From assembly GCA_015062045.1 (NCBI GenBank), contig SUVJ01000003.1, positions 1 through 64,000 on the forward strand: DNA of 64,000 nt. Reading direction: 5' to 3'. Each line of letters begins with the position of its first letter. The first letter of the stretch is position 1. Origin of the DNA: Akkermansiaceae bacterium (GTDB taxonomy: Bacteria; Verrucomicrobiota; Verrucomicrobiia; Verrucomicrobiales; Akkermansiaceae). Shown piece by piece: positions 18,125 through 28,848 of this stretch. Made by a program: the position numbers and the translations under genes. The notes under the pieces are model-generated. The model did no database searches. It was not told the origin of the DNA and worked only from the letters and a program-made list of their open reading frames with translations.

Positions 18125-19003
18125 TTACTCTTCTTCGTCATCAGAGGATTCTTCCTCCTCGGCAGATTCCTCCTCGGCGGGCTCCTCCTCGGCAGGCTCA
18201 TCGGTGGATTCCTCTTCATCGGCAGACTCCTCATCATCGGACGCGGAATCTGAAGCAGCAGAGGAAGAATCGTCTGTAGAAGCACCGGCATCCGCAGCAA
18301 CCTCAGGCGTACCCATGAGATACTCAGTGGTACGGTTGGGGGTTTGATCCGTAGAGTAAAGCACCCAAAGAGCAAACAATGTTACCAAAAGACCTAAGAT
18401 GCAGATAACGAGAACCACAGGGCCGGGCTTGGCGGGCTCATCATCCTCCGCAGGAGCAGCTTTGCCGAAGCCGGCGGGCTTGGTGAAACCGGTAGGCTTG
18501 GTGAAGCCGGCGGGTTTACCGACGGGAGCCGTAGCCGTGGGCATGGCAGCCGTTTGTGCACCGGCAGGCTTGGGTGCAGCGGGCTTAGGTGCGGCAGCCG
18601 GTTTGGTGGCCGGAGCCGGGGCAGACGGAGCAGCCGGCTTGGGGGCACCGGGAGCCATGGGGCGCGTAGGCACACTCAGCGGAATAGTGGGGGCTGCGGG
18701 CTTAGGAGCCGCAGGCTTGGGCGCAGCCGGAGCAGAAGGTGCACCGGGAGCTGCCGGAGGCTTGGGGGCACCCGGGGCTGCCGGGGGCTTAGGAGCAGAA
18801 AGAGGCACAGTGGTGGCTACCGGGCGAGAAGGCGGCGTGGGCATGCCGGGAGCACCGGCAGGCTTGGGCGGCATGGGGCGAGTAGGCACAGCTGCAGGAG
18901 CAGAGGGCGGTGCAGGTGCTACAGGACGCGGCGGCACAGGAGCCCCCGGGGCGGCAGGCGCACCGGGACGAACAGGCGAAGGGGGCGGAGGAGGTGTACT
19001 CAT
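18125..19003 (-). CDS. Pro/Ala-rich single-TM protein with acidic C-terminal tail
   Basis: 292 aa low-complexity PAP/KPA repeats, TM VVLVICILGLLVTLFALWVLY, terminal Glu/Ser/Asp run. Confidence 0.75.
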   Translation of the reverse strand: MSTPPPPPSPVRPGAPAAPGAPVPPRPVAPAPPSAPAAVPTRPMPPKPAGAPGMPTPPSRPVATTVPLSAPKPPAAPGAPKPPAAPGAPSAPAAPKPAAPKPAAPTIPLSVPTRPMAPGAPKPAAPSAPAPATKPAAAPKPAAPKPAGAQTAAMPTATAPVGKPAGFTKPTGFTKPAGFGKAAPAEDDEPAKPGPVVLVICILGLLVTLFALWVLYSTDQTPNRTTEYLMGTPEVAADAGASTDDSSSAASDSASDDEESADEEESTDEPAEEEPAEEESAEEEESSDDEEE

Positions 19004-19142
19004 AACAGTCAGTAAAGTCTATTTCCCGCCAAGGCGGATTTCTTTTATATTGCACTTTTTTTTCATTATTGCAAGCAGAAAACGCAGGAGAGAGCATTTT
19101 TTTTACCCGGAAGGGGCAGAATTTGCCTTTAAGGGGCAAAAA

Positions 19143-21221
19143 CTAGTTATCTTCATGCATATACCGAGAATAAAGAGCGGGTTTTCCCCCGGGGGAGAGG
19201 GGAGCTTTCCACGAGTGGTCGGGCTGCACACCAACAGATTGTAACACGACAATATCCATACGGCAATTTTCAATAAACTTACGGCGGTGTTTAGAACCAC
19301 CATTCACCCAGCAATGAGTACCGGGGCGGTACAAAGCCCCCGGGCAAGAGGCAGGGTGGGTTCCGCTTTTTGTAATGCGGTCCGCGTGCATCAGCATAGA
19401 GAGCGCAATTTCCCGGCGGTTAGCAGACATTTGCTGTTGACCATAAGCAAAGAGATGGTTGGCATAATGGGCAGCCCATGTATTGAGCAATCTGTTATCC
19501 GGGCCATCACCGGGATAATAGCGCCGGAAAACCTGCTCTGCCTCGTAAAATTTCTGTTGACGCCCCAAAGCATCAGCCAACATAGCAGCCGTAAAAATTT
19601 GTAAGGGGTTATTTTGTAACACCACTTTAAGCATCTGCTCATAAATAGGCCAATACATGTTGCCGCCTCCCATCAGCGCATATTCATCTGCCAAGCGAGA
19701 ATCCGGGTACGCTGCAACGGTTTCAACCAAAAAAGCGCGGCGTTGGTCCACCGTGGCATTTTGTTTCACCATTTTATCATACTGCCATTGAGCATGCCAG
19801 CCATGGCAGAGCTTAAGCCCGAGCTGGGCCAGCAATAAGCCCAAGCTGAGTGCCCCGGCAAGAATAAGAACTTTACCCACGCCGGTTTGCGCACGCAAAG
19901 GCGGGGCCTGCCGGGTGCTGCCGGGAGCCCAATTTCTACCATCAAACACGCGCAAAGGGGCATGCCGAAAAGGCGTAGCCAAGATACCGCAACAAAAAGC
20001 CGTAAAAACGACAATGGCAAAATTATGCCAAACAAAATCCGTTATAGCGGCAGCGGCAATACCTACCATACCCAATAAGGCCATGGCCGCTTTAACCTTG
20101 CATTCATCACACACGTAGTCCGACGCCATTGCGCGCACCCCCTGTACCACCAATGCAACCAGTAGCAGAAACATGAGCCCCAAGCCCACCATACCGTAGT
20201 CCACCCACGCTTGCAGATACTCATTGTGCACGTAATTCGGCAAAGCCCATTCATGGTGCAAGGGGGCCATTAACCACTGCGCAGCAGATGCCCCGAAACC
20301 ATAAATGGGGGCATCCCCCACAATTCGCCACGCCTCCCCCCATATCATAAAACGGCGGTGAGAATCCACCCCGAATGCTAAATCCAGCATGGTTTGCCCC
20401 ATAAAGCAGTCTACCACAAATACGGATAGTAAAACAAACAAGCCCGCCCCCGCCATTAATTGCAGAGCATTCAGAGCTTTGCCTCTGTACAGGCTCAACA
20501 TAATCCACAAGAAACTGCCAATAGCACACAGCAGGGGGATTTCCAACAACACCACGCGGGTATTACAAAAAAAGGATGCTATCACACCGGCCACACCACA
20601 AAACACCGGCAGAACAGCCCGCAGCCCCTTGATATGGTACCATATAACAAGCCACACCAGCATCATACCACAAAGTGCCAGCATGAGCCCGGCAAAATTC
20701 TTATAAAAGAACAAGGTTACATTGCGGGAATTCATCCCCGCAGGGGTGTACTCCGGGCGCCCGAACAGGTGTATGCTCGCATCCGTATTACTCATAAGCC
20801 ATAGGGCCCCCATATTAGCCACGACAGCCACAATCAATGTCCATAATATCAATTTATACCCGGGTGTTTGCCCGGCATAAACACCGGCCATGTAAAACAC
20901 AAAAGCCCCAAAAATCAAGCCGGATTCATACCAGGAATCCACCACAGACGGGCTATACGCGCAACGCACCGCAAAATACCCCCCCACCAACAAACCAAAC
21001 CAGCCCACCCAAGACAAACTCACCACCTTGTACCCCAACAACTGTGCACATACAGCAAGCACAACCACCCCCAATAACACCCACGAAACAGGGTAAAATG
21101 AGGCGGCGTGGCCATCTACCACAGCCATAGATACCAACCACAAAAGGCAAAGACATGCAGCCAACAACACACCGATACGGCTCTCTGCCAAGCGTTTTCT
21201 GACGGGCGAACTTTGGTTCAT
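19143..21221 (-). CDS. O-antigen ligase-like polytopic membrane protein with TPR-like C-terminus
   Basis: 692 aa, >10 TM segments, YGFGASAAQWLMAPLHHEWALPNYVHNEYLQAWVDYGMVGLGLM (O-antigen ligase-type motif). Confidence 0.8.
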   Translation of the reverse strand: MNQSSPVRKRLAESRIGVLLAACLCLLWLVSMAVVDGHAASFYPVSWVLLGVVVLAVCAQLLGYKVVSLSWVGWFGLLVGGYFAVRCAYSPSVVDSWYESGLIFGAFVFYMAGVYAGQTPGYKLILWTLIVAVVANMGALWLMSNTDASIHLFGRPEYTPAGMNSRNVTLFFYKNFAGLMLALCGMMLVWLVIWYHIKGLRAVLPVFCGVAGVIASFFCNTRVVLLEIPLLCAIGSFLWIMLSLYRGKALNALQLMAGAGLFVLLSVFVVDCFMGQTMLDLAFGVDSHRRFMIWGEAWRIVGDAPIYGFGASAAQWLMAPLHHEWALPNYVHNEYLQAWVDYGMVGLGLMFLLLVALVVQGVRAMASDYVCDECKVKAAMALLGMVGIAAAAITDFVWHNFAIVVFTAFCCGILATPFRHAPLRVFDGRNWAPGSTRQAPPLRAQTGVGKVLILAGALSLGLLLAQLGLKLCHGWHAQWQYDKMVKQNATVDQRRAFLVETVAAYPDSRLADEYALMGGGNMYWPIYEQMLKVVLQNNPLQIFTAAMLADALGRQQKFYEAEQVFRRYYPGDGPDNRLLNTWAAHYANHLFAYGQQQMSANRREIALSMLMHADRITKSGTHPASCPGALYRPGTHCWVNGGSKHRRKFIENCRMDIVVLQSVGVQPDHSWKAPLSPGGKPALYSRYMHEDN

Positions 21222-21318
21222 GCACTCACTCTACCACACATGCGCCCCCTTGTCACACAAAAAAACAGCCATACACCCCGTATAGAGGCGTATGGCTATA
21301 TGGACAATTTACTCAAAA

Positions 21319-22257
21319 TCAGCAACCTACCTCAAACAGGTGGGTTACGGAGGCATTGTTGTGAATGTTAGCAATGGCCTGTGCAAACAGCGGAGCAATG
21401 CTGACGGTATCCACTCGCTCTGAGCCACAAGCCATGGGCACGGAGTCTGAGGTAAGCAGGCACTCAATGGGGCTGTCTGCCAAGCGTGTGCGGGCTTTTT
21501 CATTAAGCACGGCATGAGACACACCGGCAAAAATGCGGGCGGCACCGTGTTGCTTGAGGATATCCGCCGCGGCGCAAAGCGTACCGCCGGACTCCGTCAT
21601 ATCATCTATGAGCAACACATCTTTACCGGCAACATCGCCGATAAGGGCGTGGGCGTCCACCTCTGTGGCAGAGATACGCTGTTTGGCTACAATAGCCAAC
21701 TGAGTACCCAAAACATTAGAGTAGGCCTTGGCGTTCTTAACACCGCCGATATCCGGGGAGACAACCACCAGATTATTGATATCCTTCACATAGTTCTCCT
21801 TAAGGTGCTTAATGAGCACGGGCAAAGAGTGCAGGTGGTCTACCGGGATTTCAAAGAAGCCCTGAATCTGCGCGGCGTGCAAGTCCATGGTCAGCACGCG
21901 GTTCACACCGGCAGCGGTAAGCAGGTTGGCAACCAATTTAGAGGTAATGGGCACTCTGGGCTTATCCTTGCGGTCTTGGCGAGCATAGCCGTAGAATGGC
22001 ATGACAGCCGTTATACGACTGGCACTGGCACGGCGCACGGCATCTACCATAACAAGCAGCTCCATCAGATTGTGGTTAGTGGGCGGGCAGGTCGGCTGCA
22101 CGATGAAGACATCTTCACCGCGGATGGACTCATTGATCTGCACGAAGCTTTCGCCATCGGGGAAAGCATTGACGGTGGCATCGCAAAGGGGAAGCCCCAA
22201 TTCTTTGGCGATGTCTTTGGCTAACTGAGGATGTGCGGTTCCGCTGATAATTTTCAT
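21319..22257 (-). CDS. prs: Ribose-phosphate pyrophosphokinase
   Basis: YGYARQDRKDKPRVPITSKLVANLLTAAGVNRVLTMDLHAAQIQGFFEIPVDHL; VLLIDDMTESGGTL. Confidence 0.97.
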   Translation of the reverse strand: MKIISGTAHPQLAKDIAKELGLPLCDATVNAFPDGESFVQINESIRGEDVFIVQPTCPPTNHNLMELLVMVDAVRRASASRITAVMPFYGYARQDRKDKPRVPITSKLVANLLTAAGVNRVLTMDLHAAQIQGFFEIPVDHLHSLPVLIKHLKENYVKDINNLVVVSPDIGGVKNAKAYSNVLGTQLAIVAKQRISATEVDAHALIGDVAGKDVLLIDDMTESGGTLCAAADILKQHGAARIFAGVSHAVLNEKARTRLADSPIECLLTSDSVPMACGSERVDTVSIAPLFAQAIANIHNNASVTHLFEVGC

Positions 22258-22358
22258 GTATGAGAATATGGGGGTGAGCGCAGGTCTATTCTTGACATTT
22301 TCGAGAAAATATCAATACTAAAAGCACGCACGCACACACTTTTTTTCTCGTCCGCAAA

Positions 22359-23315
22359 ATGCAATCAAACAAAAATCTCACTCTTCTGCATTTACCATTA
22401 AGCCATTGGGTATCTGTTAGCGCATATTTGCTATTAACGGTACTTTTTTTATTTTTTTACCCCGGGTTTGTAGAGGGGAGCCAAAGTGCCACCGTTTGGC
22501 TTAACTCTGCCTGGAACCCGGAGACCGACTACGAGCACGGTTGGATGATACCTTTGCTGAGCATCTACATGGTACACCATGCGGCAAAAGAGCTCAAGGG
22601 AGAGCCCACAAAGGGAAGCATGCACGGCTTGTGGGCAGTATTGGCAGGCGGGTTGTTGTGCCTGTTGTCCGTGCGCACGCAGCAACCACGCATTGCCATT
22701 GGGGCAGCACCTTTTCTGCTCAGCGGGCTCGTGTGGTGCTACTGGGGGTGGCATGCCATGCTTAAATGCGCTTTCCCGTTTTTCTTTTTGTGGATGGCTA
22801 TCCCCCTGCCCGGCTTTCAACAGGCTACGGTGGGGTTGCAGCTCATTTCTGCCGAGGCCGCACACCATGGTGCCGCCTTGTGCGGGGTAGATACCATCTT
22901 GCAGGGCACCAACATAAGCTCCGCAGACGGCAAGTGGGATGCCTACAACATTGTGGGTGGCTGCTCGGGCATACGCTCTCTGATGGCACTGTTGATGATT
23001 TCCGTTGCGTGGGCCTACCTGGCAGAATCCCTCTCATGGTGGAAGCGGGTGATACTGGCGCTGAGTGCCATTCCCTTATCCATTGTCGGCAACGTGTTCC
23101 GCGTAGCCAGTATTTTTGTGTGTGCAGAGTACATTAACCCGGCCTTTGCCGGCAAGACCTGGCATGATTGGTCGGGGTTGATCTTCTTTTTTCCGGCCAC
23201 CTTGCTGGGCTTGATGCTGCTGCACGGTCTACTGGCGGGGGAGTTACCTTTCATCCACAAGAGAAAGGTTGTGACACGCAGGAATAACGCAGAGCAGAAA
23301 GGAGAGCCGGCATGA
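22359..23315 (+). CDS. Exosortase
   Basis: Polytopic; NIVGGCSGIRSLMALLMISVAWAYL (catalytic Cys), SIVGNVFRVASIFVCAEYINP, WHDWSGLIFFFPATL. Confidence 0.92.
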   Translation: MQSNKNLTLLHLPLSHWVSVSAYLLLTVLFLFFYPGFVEGSQSATVWLNSAWNPETDYEHGWMIPLLSIYMVHHAAKELKGEPTKGSMHGLWAVLAGGLLCLLSVRTQQPRIAIGAAPFLLSGLVWCYWGWHAMLKCAFPFFFLWMAIPLPGFQQATVGLQLISAEAAHHGAALCGVDTILQGTNISSADGKWDAYNIVGGCSGIRSLMALLMISVAWAYLAESLSWWKRVILALSAIPLSIVGNVFRVASIFVCAEYINPAFAGKTWHDWSGLIFFFPATLLGLMLLHGLLAGELPFIHKRKVVTRRNNAEQKGEPA

Positions 23316-24070
23316 GCAAAGGCAAACAGATTCTTACCGTAGCATTACCGCCTGCTCTGCTGGCTGTATTATTAAGCTTAATATACCTGCTGCCCATGAA
23401 TACGGAGCTGCAGGAGTCTGCCATCTCCCCGGCGCTGCCCTATGGTACAAAGCTGGCGGGGTGGTACGGCAAAAAGGAACAAGCCAGCCCGGAGGAACGC
23501 GGCACACTGGCAGCCGATACCATCTTCAGCAAAGGTGTATACCAACGCTGCTATGAAAGCTCGGGGGCACGCTCGCCTTTTGTCGGGCATCATGAAAATA
23601 TAGCAGGTGTGCAATGTTACGGGCCGCAGGTATCGGTATCCATTGTTTACTCCGGCAGTGATATGAACTCCTCCATTCACCGCCCGGAGCGCTGCTTACC
23701 GGCACAAGGGCACCAAGAGCTGCGGGGTACGGACTGCGCATTAAAGCTCAGCAACGGCAAAAACATCACCTTCCGCCGCTTACAGTCGTATACCTTACCC
23801 AAAACAAAAGGCGACCTGCCGTTGCAATACATTCATTATTACGTATTCATCGGCACGGACCGCATTTGCCACTCCCACATGAGTCGCACGCTTTATGATA
23901 TATGGGACCGCGTGGCCAAGGGGCGCACCCAACGTTGGGCCTACCTGCAAGTAGGCAGTTATTGGGGCGGCAACAGCGGTATTACCGAGGCAGAGGCAGA
24001 GGCCGCCCTGCAAGACCTCATAGCCGATTTAACCGTGCAACAAATTAATTGGCAAGCCATCAAAAACTGA
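23312..24070 (+). CDS. Exosortase-associated EpsI-type (DUF3485-like) protein
   Basis: Overlaps exosortase by 4 nt; SIHRPERCLPAQGH motif; N-terminal TM. Confidence 0.85.
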   Translation: MSKGKQILTVALPPALLAVLLSLIYLLPMNTELQESAISPALPYGTKLAGWYGKKEQASPEERGTLAADTIFSKGVYQRCYESSGARSPFVGHHENIAGVQCYGPQVSVSIVYSGSDMNSSIHRPERCLPAQGHQELRGTDCALKLSNGKNITFRRLQSYTLPKTKGDLPLQYIHYYVFIGTDRICHSHMSRTLYDIWDRVAKGRTQRWAYLQVGSYWGGNSGITEAEAEAALQDLIADLTVQQINWQAIKN

Positions 24071-24138
24071 CAGCAACCCCTCATAACGCATATTTAGCTT
24101 GCGCGCACGGGTAACAATCATTTACAATACATCGCACC

Positions 24139-27100
24139 ATGGGAGACCTCAACATCAGCGCCATACTCAAAGAAGCAAAAGACCGCAAGTGGGATGACCG
24201 CACGCTGGCGCAGCGTGCCGTTGATTTTGCTGAGAAATTGCGGGATGACGCCGTGCGCAAGCTCACCTCAGACGAGCGCTCCCTGCTCTCTGCCCTCAGC
24301 CGTTTGGCGGCAGAAGAAAAAAACAGAACATTTTTAGAGTCTCTGTGCAAGGGGGTACTCAAAGGTAACAGCGATACGCAGCAATGTGATACGCTGCGTA
24401 AATTGCTGGCAGAATACGGTGGGGTGCCCACATTCTTCGGTGCCATGGCACGCCTGCGTTTCAAGGCTGCGGCATTAGCCTCCCGCGGCATGCAAGGCAC
24501 AGCCCTCAGCGAGATTCGCCGCATCTTCCGCTCCACCTTCGGGGAGCTCACCCTACCCACCCGCATGGATAAGGTGGATAAAAAAGTAAGAGAGTGGAGC
24601 AAGGATAAACTGGTGCCGGCACTCTCCCCGCTATCCCCCGCCGTGTTCGGCCCCAAAACGGCAGAGCAATACCGCCACCACTTGGAGTCCATACAAGCAC
24701 GCCAAACAGGCCTGGGGCTTACCATTCAACCGTGGCGGCTCTGCCCCGCCATATCCCCCTATGCACCGCAGGCCGGGGCAAAGGATTTGGCGGAAAAGCT
24801 GCGTGGGCTCATCCGCACCTCCATGAGCGGCGGGCTCTCCACCCCCATCATTGTAGAGACCGGCACCTCAGAGCTGCAACCCGTCATCTTGGCCGGTATC
24901 AAACAAGCCCTGGCAGGGGCGGAGTTTAACCGCGCCAATGTGATACCGGAGCTACCGGCCTACCTCAACAATGCCGCAGCCACCTTAAGAGAGCTTACCG
25001 AGTGGAGCCGTAAGCGTGTAAGCAAGGGCGCGCTGCCCCTGCAAGTGCTCATTGTAAAAGGCAGCCACTTGGCGCAGGAGCGCGTGCGCCATTTTGAATA
25101 CGGTGCACAAAATGCAGCCGCCCCCACCAAGGCTGTGACAGATGCCCGATTCAAACAACTGGTACACACCGCCATTTGTGCAGATAGCAAGGTGCTTACC
25201 CCCGTTATCGGCACACACAATTTCTTTGATATCAGCTACAGCCTGTTGGACTGGGGCAGAAGCGGCCGCACCGGGCTGCCGTACCTCGGGTTCCGCGCCG
25301 GCTTGGGTAACCACATTGGCCGCAGTCTCACCAAGGAGGGGGCCTCCGTCATTCTTTCCACCGGTATTGAGGCAGAGGATGCCGAAACGGCGGGCTTTGA
25401 ACAATACCTCACCGCCTTGCTCACCGAGCTGTCACGTGCAGACGGTTTCCTGACTTACGGCTATGCGCCGGAGAGCGACTCCATGGGGTGGACCCGCATG
25501 CGCCAGCACTTCTTAGCCTCGCTGAGCGGCAGAGAAGAACCGCCGGCAGAAACCTTTAAGGCGGTAGATAACTTTATACCGGGCGATATGGCACAGGTAA
25601 CGGAAGAAGCCTATACCGCACAATTTTTCGCAGCGGCAGAGGCAGAGCATGACCGCCGCCAAGCCCCCCTGCCCCTCAACATCGGCGGGCAACAGGTGGA
25701 GACCCCGCTTACCTGCATACACCGCTCTCTCACCGCCCCCGGGTTTGAGGATTACCGCTACACCAGTGCAGACTTTGAGTCCGTTAACGCCATACTGGAC
25801 ATTGCCGAGTCTGCCACCAAACAAAAGCGGCAGGAGGCGGAATTGCGAGAGCAGGTGCTGAAGCTGGCTAAGTTACTGCACGCGCACAGAACAGAGCTGG
25901 GGGCATTACTGGTGCGAGACGCCGGGTTCAACTACCGGGATGCGGAGCACGAGCTGCTGTGCGCCATAGACGCATGCTACTACTATGAGCTGAGCGCAGA
26001 CCGCGACGGCTTAAAAGACGGCACCCAAGCCACGTCTCAGGGCATTATTGTGATAGCCCCGGGGCATATACACCCCTTGGCAGATGCCGTGGCAGCCATA
26101 GCAGCTGCCACCATCACCGGCAACGCCATTATTTACAAACCGGCATCGGGCAACGTGCTGCTGGGCAGCAAACTGGCAGATATTGTCAGAGAAAGCGGCC
26201 TGCAAGAACCGCAGTTCCAATTTGTACCCTGTCTGGATAACCAAATAGCCACCAAATTGATGACCGCCCCCTGCATCAGCGGCATCATTGCAGATAGCGC
26301 CCTATACAACATACAGCGTTTGGCAGAGCAGGCCCCGGCCGCATGCATTTGCAGCCGGGACTCCGGCATAACCACAGCCTACTTATCCGCCGGTGGGGAC
26401 CGCCAACAAACCATCCGAGACATCGCTCAGCACGCCTTCCGGCGCTCGGGGCAAAGCCCCACATGCCCGCACGTGTTACTGGTGCATGCAGATGTGTATG
26501 ATAACCAATCCTTCATCAACGAGCTCAAAGATGCTGTCAGCGGGTTAACAGCCGCCCCCGGTTGGCGACAAGAGGCGGTGTTAGGCCCCTTAGCCGCCCC
26601 GCTTACCGAGCAAGAGCGCCAAGAGCTCAGCCAAGTATACGCACAAGAGACCTGGCTGCTCAAACCCTGCGGGCAAGAGATAGGTACGCTCATATACACC
26701 CCCGGCATACGCACCGGGGTGGCCATAGACAGCCCGCTGCTGCAACACATACGCAAACTGCCCATACTGGCACTCATGCGTGTGGAAAGCTCAGAGCATG
26801 CCGCGGCCATGCAAAAGAAGCTCTCTTACGGCCAAGCCGCCATTATCTACTCGCAAGATGAAGCAGAAATCTCTGCCTGGCAACAGGCCATGGCAGATTG
26901 CTCCGCCCTTTACATCAACTGCTGCCCCCATGCTCGCCCTGCGTTGCAGCCGTTCGGCTCTTGGAGCCCCACCATGCTCAGCACCCACCCCGCACCGGGT
27001 GGCAAAAATTACCTGATACCGCTCTGCAAATGGGCGGAAAACGCCCGCCCGCAACGCCGCGGTAAGCAACGTAACATTGCCTTCAGCCCGTGGGAGGTTC

Positions 27101-27606
27101 TGGTACCCAAACCCACGCCCGATGAAGCCATGCGCCTTACCACTGCGGCAGATTCCATCTCCTACTGGTGGGAAAACGAGTTCGGTATCACCCACTCACT
27201 CTCCCCGCACCCCCGGCAACAAACAAACCTGCGCTACCTGCCGCACCCCGTATGCCTGCGTGCCGAAAATGAAACAACGGATGCCGAGATATCCATCGCG
27301 CTCATGGCAGCCCTTAAAGCCGGTTGCGAGGCATACCTGAGCACGGCCACCCTGCGCCCGTGGATGCCCCGCCACCTGGAGGGCTTGGGCGTACGCATTA
27401 CTCTGGAAAACCGCTTGGATTACCTGAAACGCCTGCCGGAAATTGCCGACACGGGAGTATCCCTCAGAGACCCCGCCGCCACCGTGCAAGACATGGCAGC
27501 CGCCGCTGCCTGCGGCCTCAAAATCAATAACTCACCCATTCTCGGCAACGCCAGAATCGAGCTCTTACATTACCTGCGGGAGCAATACATAACCCGTAAA
27601 CAATAA
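24139..27606 (+). CDS. PutA-like proline dehydrogenase/P5C dehydrogenase fold protein with atypical active sites
   Basis: 1155 aa; PRODH-like LIVKGSHLA...GTHN..., ALDH-like IAPGHIHPLADAVAAIAAATITGNAIIYKPA; key motifs divergent (see findings). Confidence 0.75.
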   Translation: MGDLNISAILKEAKDRKWDDRTLAQRAVDFAEKLRDDAVRKLTSDERSLLSALSRLAAEEKNRTFLESLCKGVLKGNSDTQQCDTLRKLLAEYGGVPTFFGAMARLRFKAAALASRGMQGTALSEIRRIFRSTFGELTLPTRMDKVDKKVREWSKDKLVPALSPLSPAVFGPKTAEQYRHHLESIQARQTGLGLTIQPWRLCPAISPYAPQAGAKDLAEKLRGLIRTSMSGGLSTPIIVETGTSELQPVILAGIKQALAGAEFNRANVIPELPAYLNNAAATLRELTEWSRKRVSKGALPLQVLIVKGSHLAQERVRHFEYGAQNAAAPTKAVTDARFKQLVHTAICADSKVLTPVIGTHNFFDISYSLLDWGRSGRTGLPYLGFRAGLGNHIGRSLTKEGASVILSTGIEAEDAETAGFEQYLTALLTELSRADGFLTYGYAPESDSMGWTRMRQHFLASLSGREEPPAETFKAVDNFIPGDMAQVTEEAYTAQFFAAAEAEHDRRQAPLPLNIGGQQVETPLTCIHRSLTAPGFEDYRYTSADFESVNAILDIAESATKQKRQEAELREQVLKLAKLLHAHRTELGALLVRDAGFNYRDAEHELLCAIDACYYYELSADRDGLKDGTQATSQGIIVIAPGHIHPLADAVAAIAAATITGNAIIYKPASGNVLLGSKLADIVRESGLQEPQFQFVPCLDNQIATKLMTAPCISGIIADSALYNIQRLAEQAPAACICSRDSGITTAYLSAGGDRQQTIRDIAQHAFRRSGQSPTCPHVLLVHADVYDNQSFINELKDAVSGLTAAPGWRQEAVLGPLAAPLTEQERQELSQVYAQETWLLKPCGQEIGTLIYTPGIRTGVAIDSPLLQHIRKLPILALMRVESSEHAAAMQKKLSYGQAAIIYSQDEAEISAWQQAMADCSALYINCCPHARPALQPFGSWSPTMLSTHPAPGGKNYLIPLCKWAENARPQRRGKQRNIAFSPWEVLVPKPTPDEAMRLTTAADSISYWWENEFGITHSLSPHPRQQTNLRYLPHPVCLRAENETTDAEISIALMAALKAGCEAYLSTATLRPWMPRHLEGLGVRITLENRLDYLKRLPEIADTGVSLRDPAATVQDMAAAAACGLKINNSPILGNARIELLHYLREQYITRKQ

Positions 27607-27762
27607 TGCTGTTACAAGTGCGGCAAAGCCTGCGTCAGTTGCCTATAGTCCGCTGATCAAGGCTTTGTCGGCACGCGCCAATTCCCCCACAACCCGCGCA
27701 ACAAGAAAGGACGGAAAGAAAGCCTTGCAGGGGTGAAAAAAATATGGTAGAATGAGCGGCAG

Positions 27763-28830
27763 ATGAGGACATTAGATGAGCTGAGAGCCGAGATAGACCG
27801 AATTGATGCGCAGATTGTGGCATTAATCAAGCAGCGCATGCAGTGCGTGCATGGTGTGGGCGAGCTGAAAAAAGAGGCAAACTCTCACATTTTTGTACCG
27901 GAGCGAGAAAGCCAACTCATCGATAAAATTTTGATGCACAACGGCGGGGAACTGCCGGAAAAAGGGCTCAAAAGCATCTACCGCCAAATTGTGAGCATGA
28001 GCCTGCATTTGGAGGGTGGCATCAAAGCCGGATATTTGGGGCCACCCGGCACCTGGAGTCACCAAGCGGCTCAATCCAGATTCGGGGACAGTGTGGAGCT
28101 GGTGCCCTACCCGAGCTTTCAACAAATTTTTCGTGCCGTGGAGGTTGGGGAAATCAACTACGGGGTTATCCCCATAGAAAACAGCACGGACGGCCGCATC
28201 TCTCAAGCAGTGGATCTGCTGGGCAGCACAGAGCTGCGCATCTGTGCCCAAATCCACCTGAATATCAGGAACTGCCTGATGGCCAACATAGAGCGCACCC
28301 AAATACGCAAGATATACTCACACACTCAAGTGCTGGGGCAATGCCGCGAGTGGCTGCGTAAGAATTTTCCGAAAGCCGAGCTGATATCCACCGCATCCAC
28401 CACCGTGGCAGCCAAGCTGGCACACGATGAGGTCAACAACGGAGCCGCCGCCTTGGGCAGCCCGCTGGCGGCAGAATATAATGACCTGAGGGTGCTGGAA
28501 ACCAACATACAGGACAAAGCCGGCAACACCACACGCTTTGCCGTTATAGGCAGCCAAACCACCACCCCCAGTGGGCAAGACCGCACCACCATCTGCTTTG
28601 GTGTACCCCACACGGCGGGTAGTTTGGTGGATGTGTTGAGCGTGTTTAAAGAGCACGGTATCAACATATACTGTATGGACTCACGCCCCACACGCGACAC
28701 AGCTTGGGAGTATGTGTTCTATATTGATGTGGAGGGGCATGCAGACAGCGACCCCTTAAATACCTGTGTAGAGACCCTACGCAAGCGCACGCCCATGTTC
28801 AAGGTACTGGGCTCTTACCCCGAGCATTAA
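27763..28830 (+). CDS. pheA: Bifunctional chorismate mutase/prephenate dehydratase
   Basis: AroQ-like LDELRAEIDRIDAQIVALIKQRM; GYLGPPGTWSHQAA; GVIPIENSTDGRISQAVDLL; C-terminal ACT. Confidence 0.96.
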   Translation: MRTLDELRAEIDRIDAQIVALIKQRMQCVHGVGELKKEANSHIFVPERESQLIDKILMHNGGELPEKGLKSIYRQIVSMSLHLEGGIKAGYLGPPGTWSHQAAQSRFGDSVELVPYPSFQQIFRAVEVGEINYGVIPIENSTDGRISQAVDLLGSTELRICAQIHLNIRNCLMANIERTQIRKIYSHTQVLGQCREWLRKNFPKAELISTASTTVAAKLAHDEVNNGAAALGSPLAAEYNDLRVLETNIQDKAGNTTRFAVIGSQTTTPSGQDRTTICFGVPHTAGSLVDVLSVFKEHGINIYCMDSRPTRDTAWEYVFYIDVEGHADSDPLNTCVETLRKRTPMFKVLGSYPEH

Positions 28831-28848
28831 AACCTAACCGCTCCACCC

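Noticed and set aside
18399-19244. Ala/Gly-rich plus-strand ORFs (281 and 153 aa)
   Set aside because: Reverse complement of the Pro/Ala-rich CDS on the minus strand.
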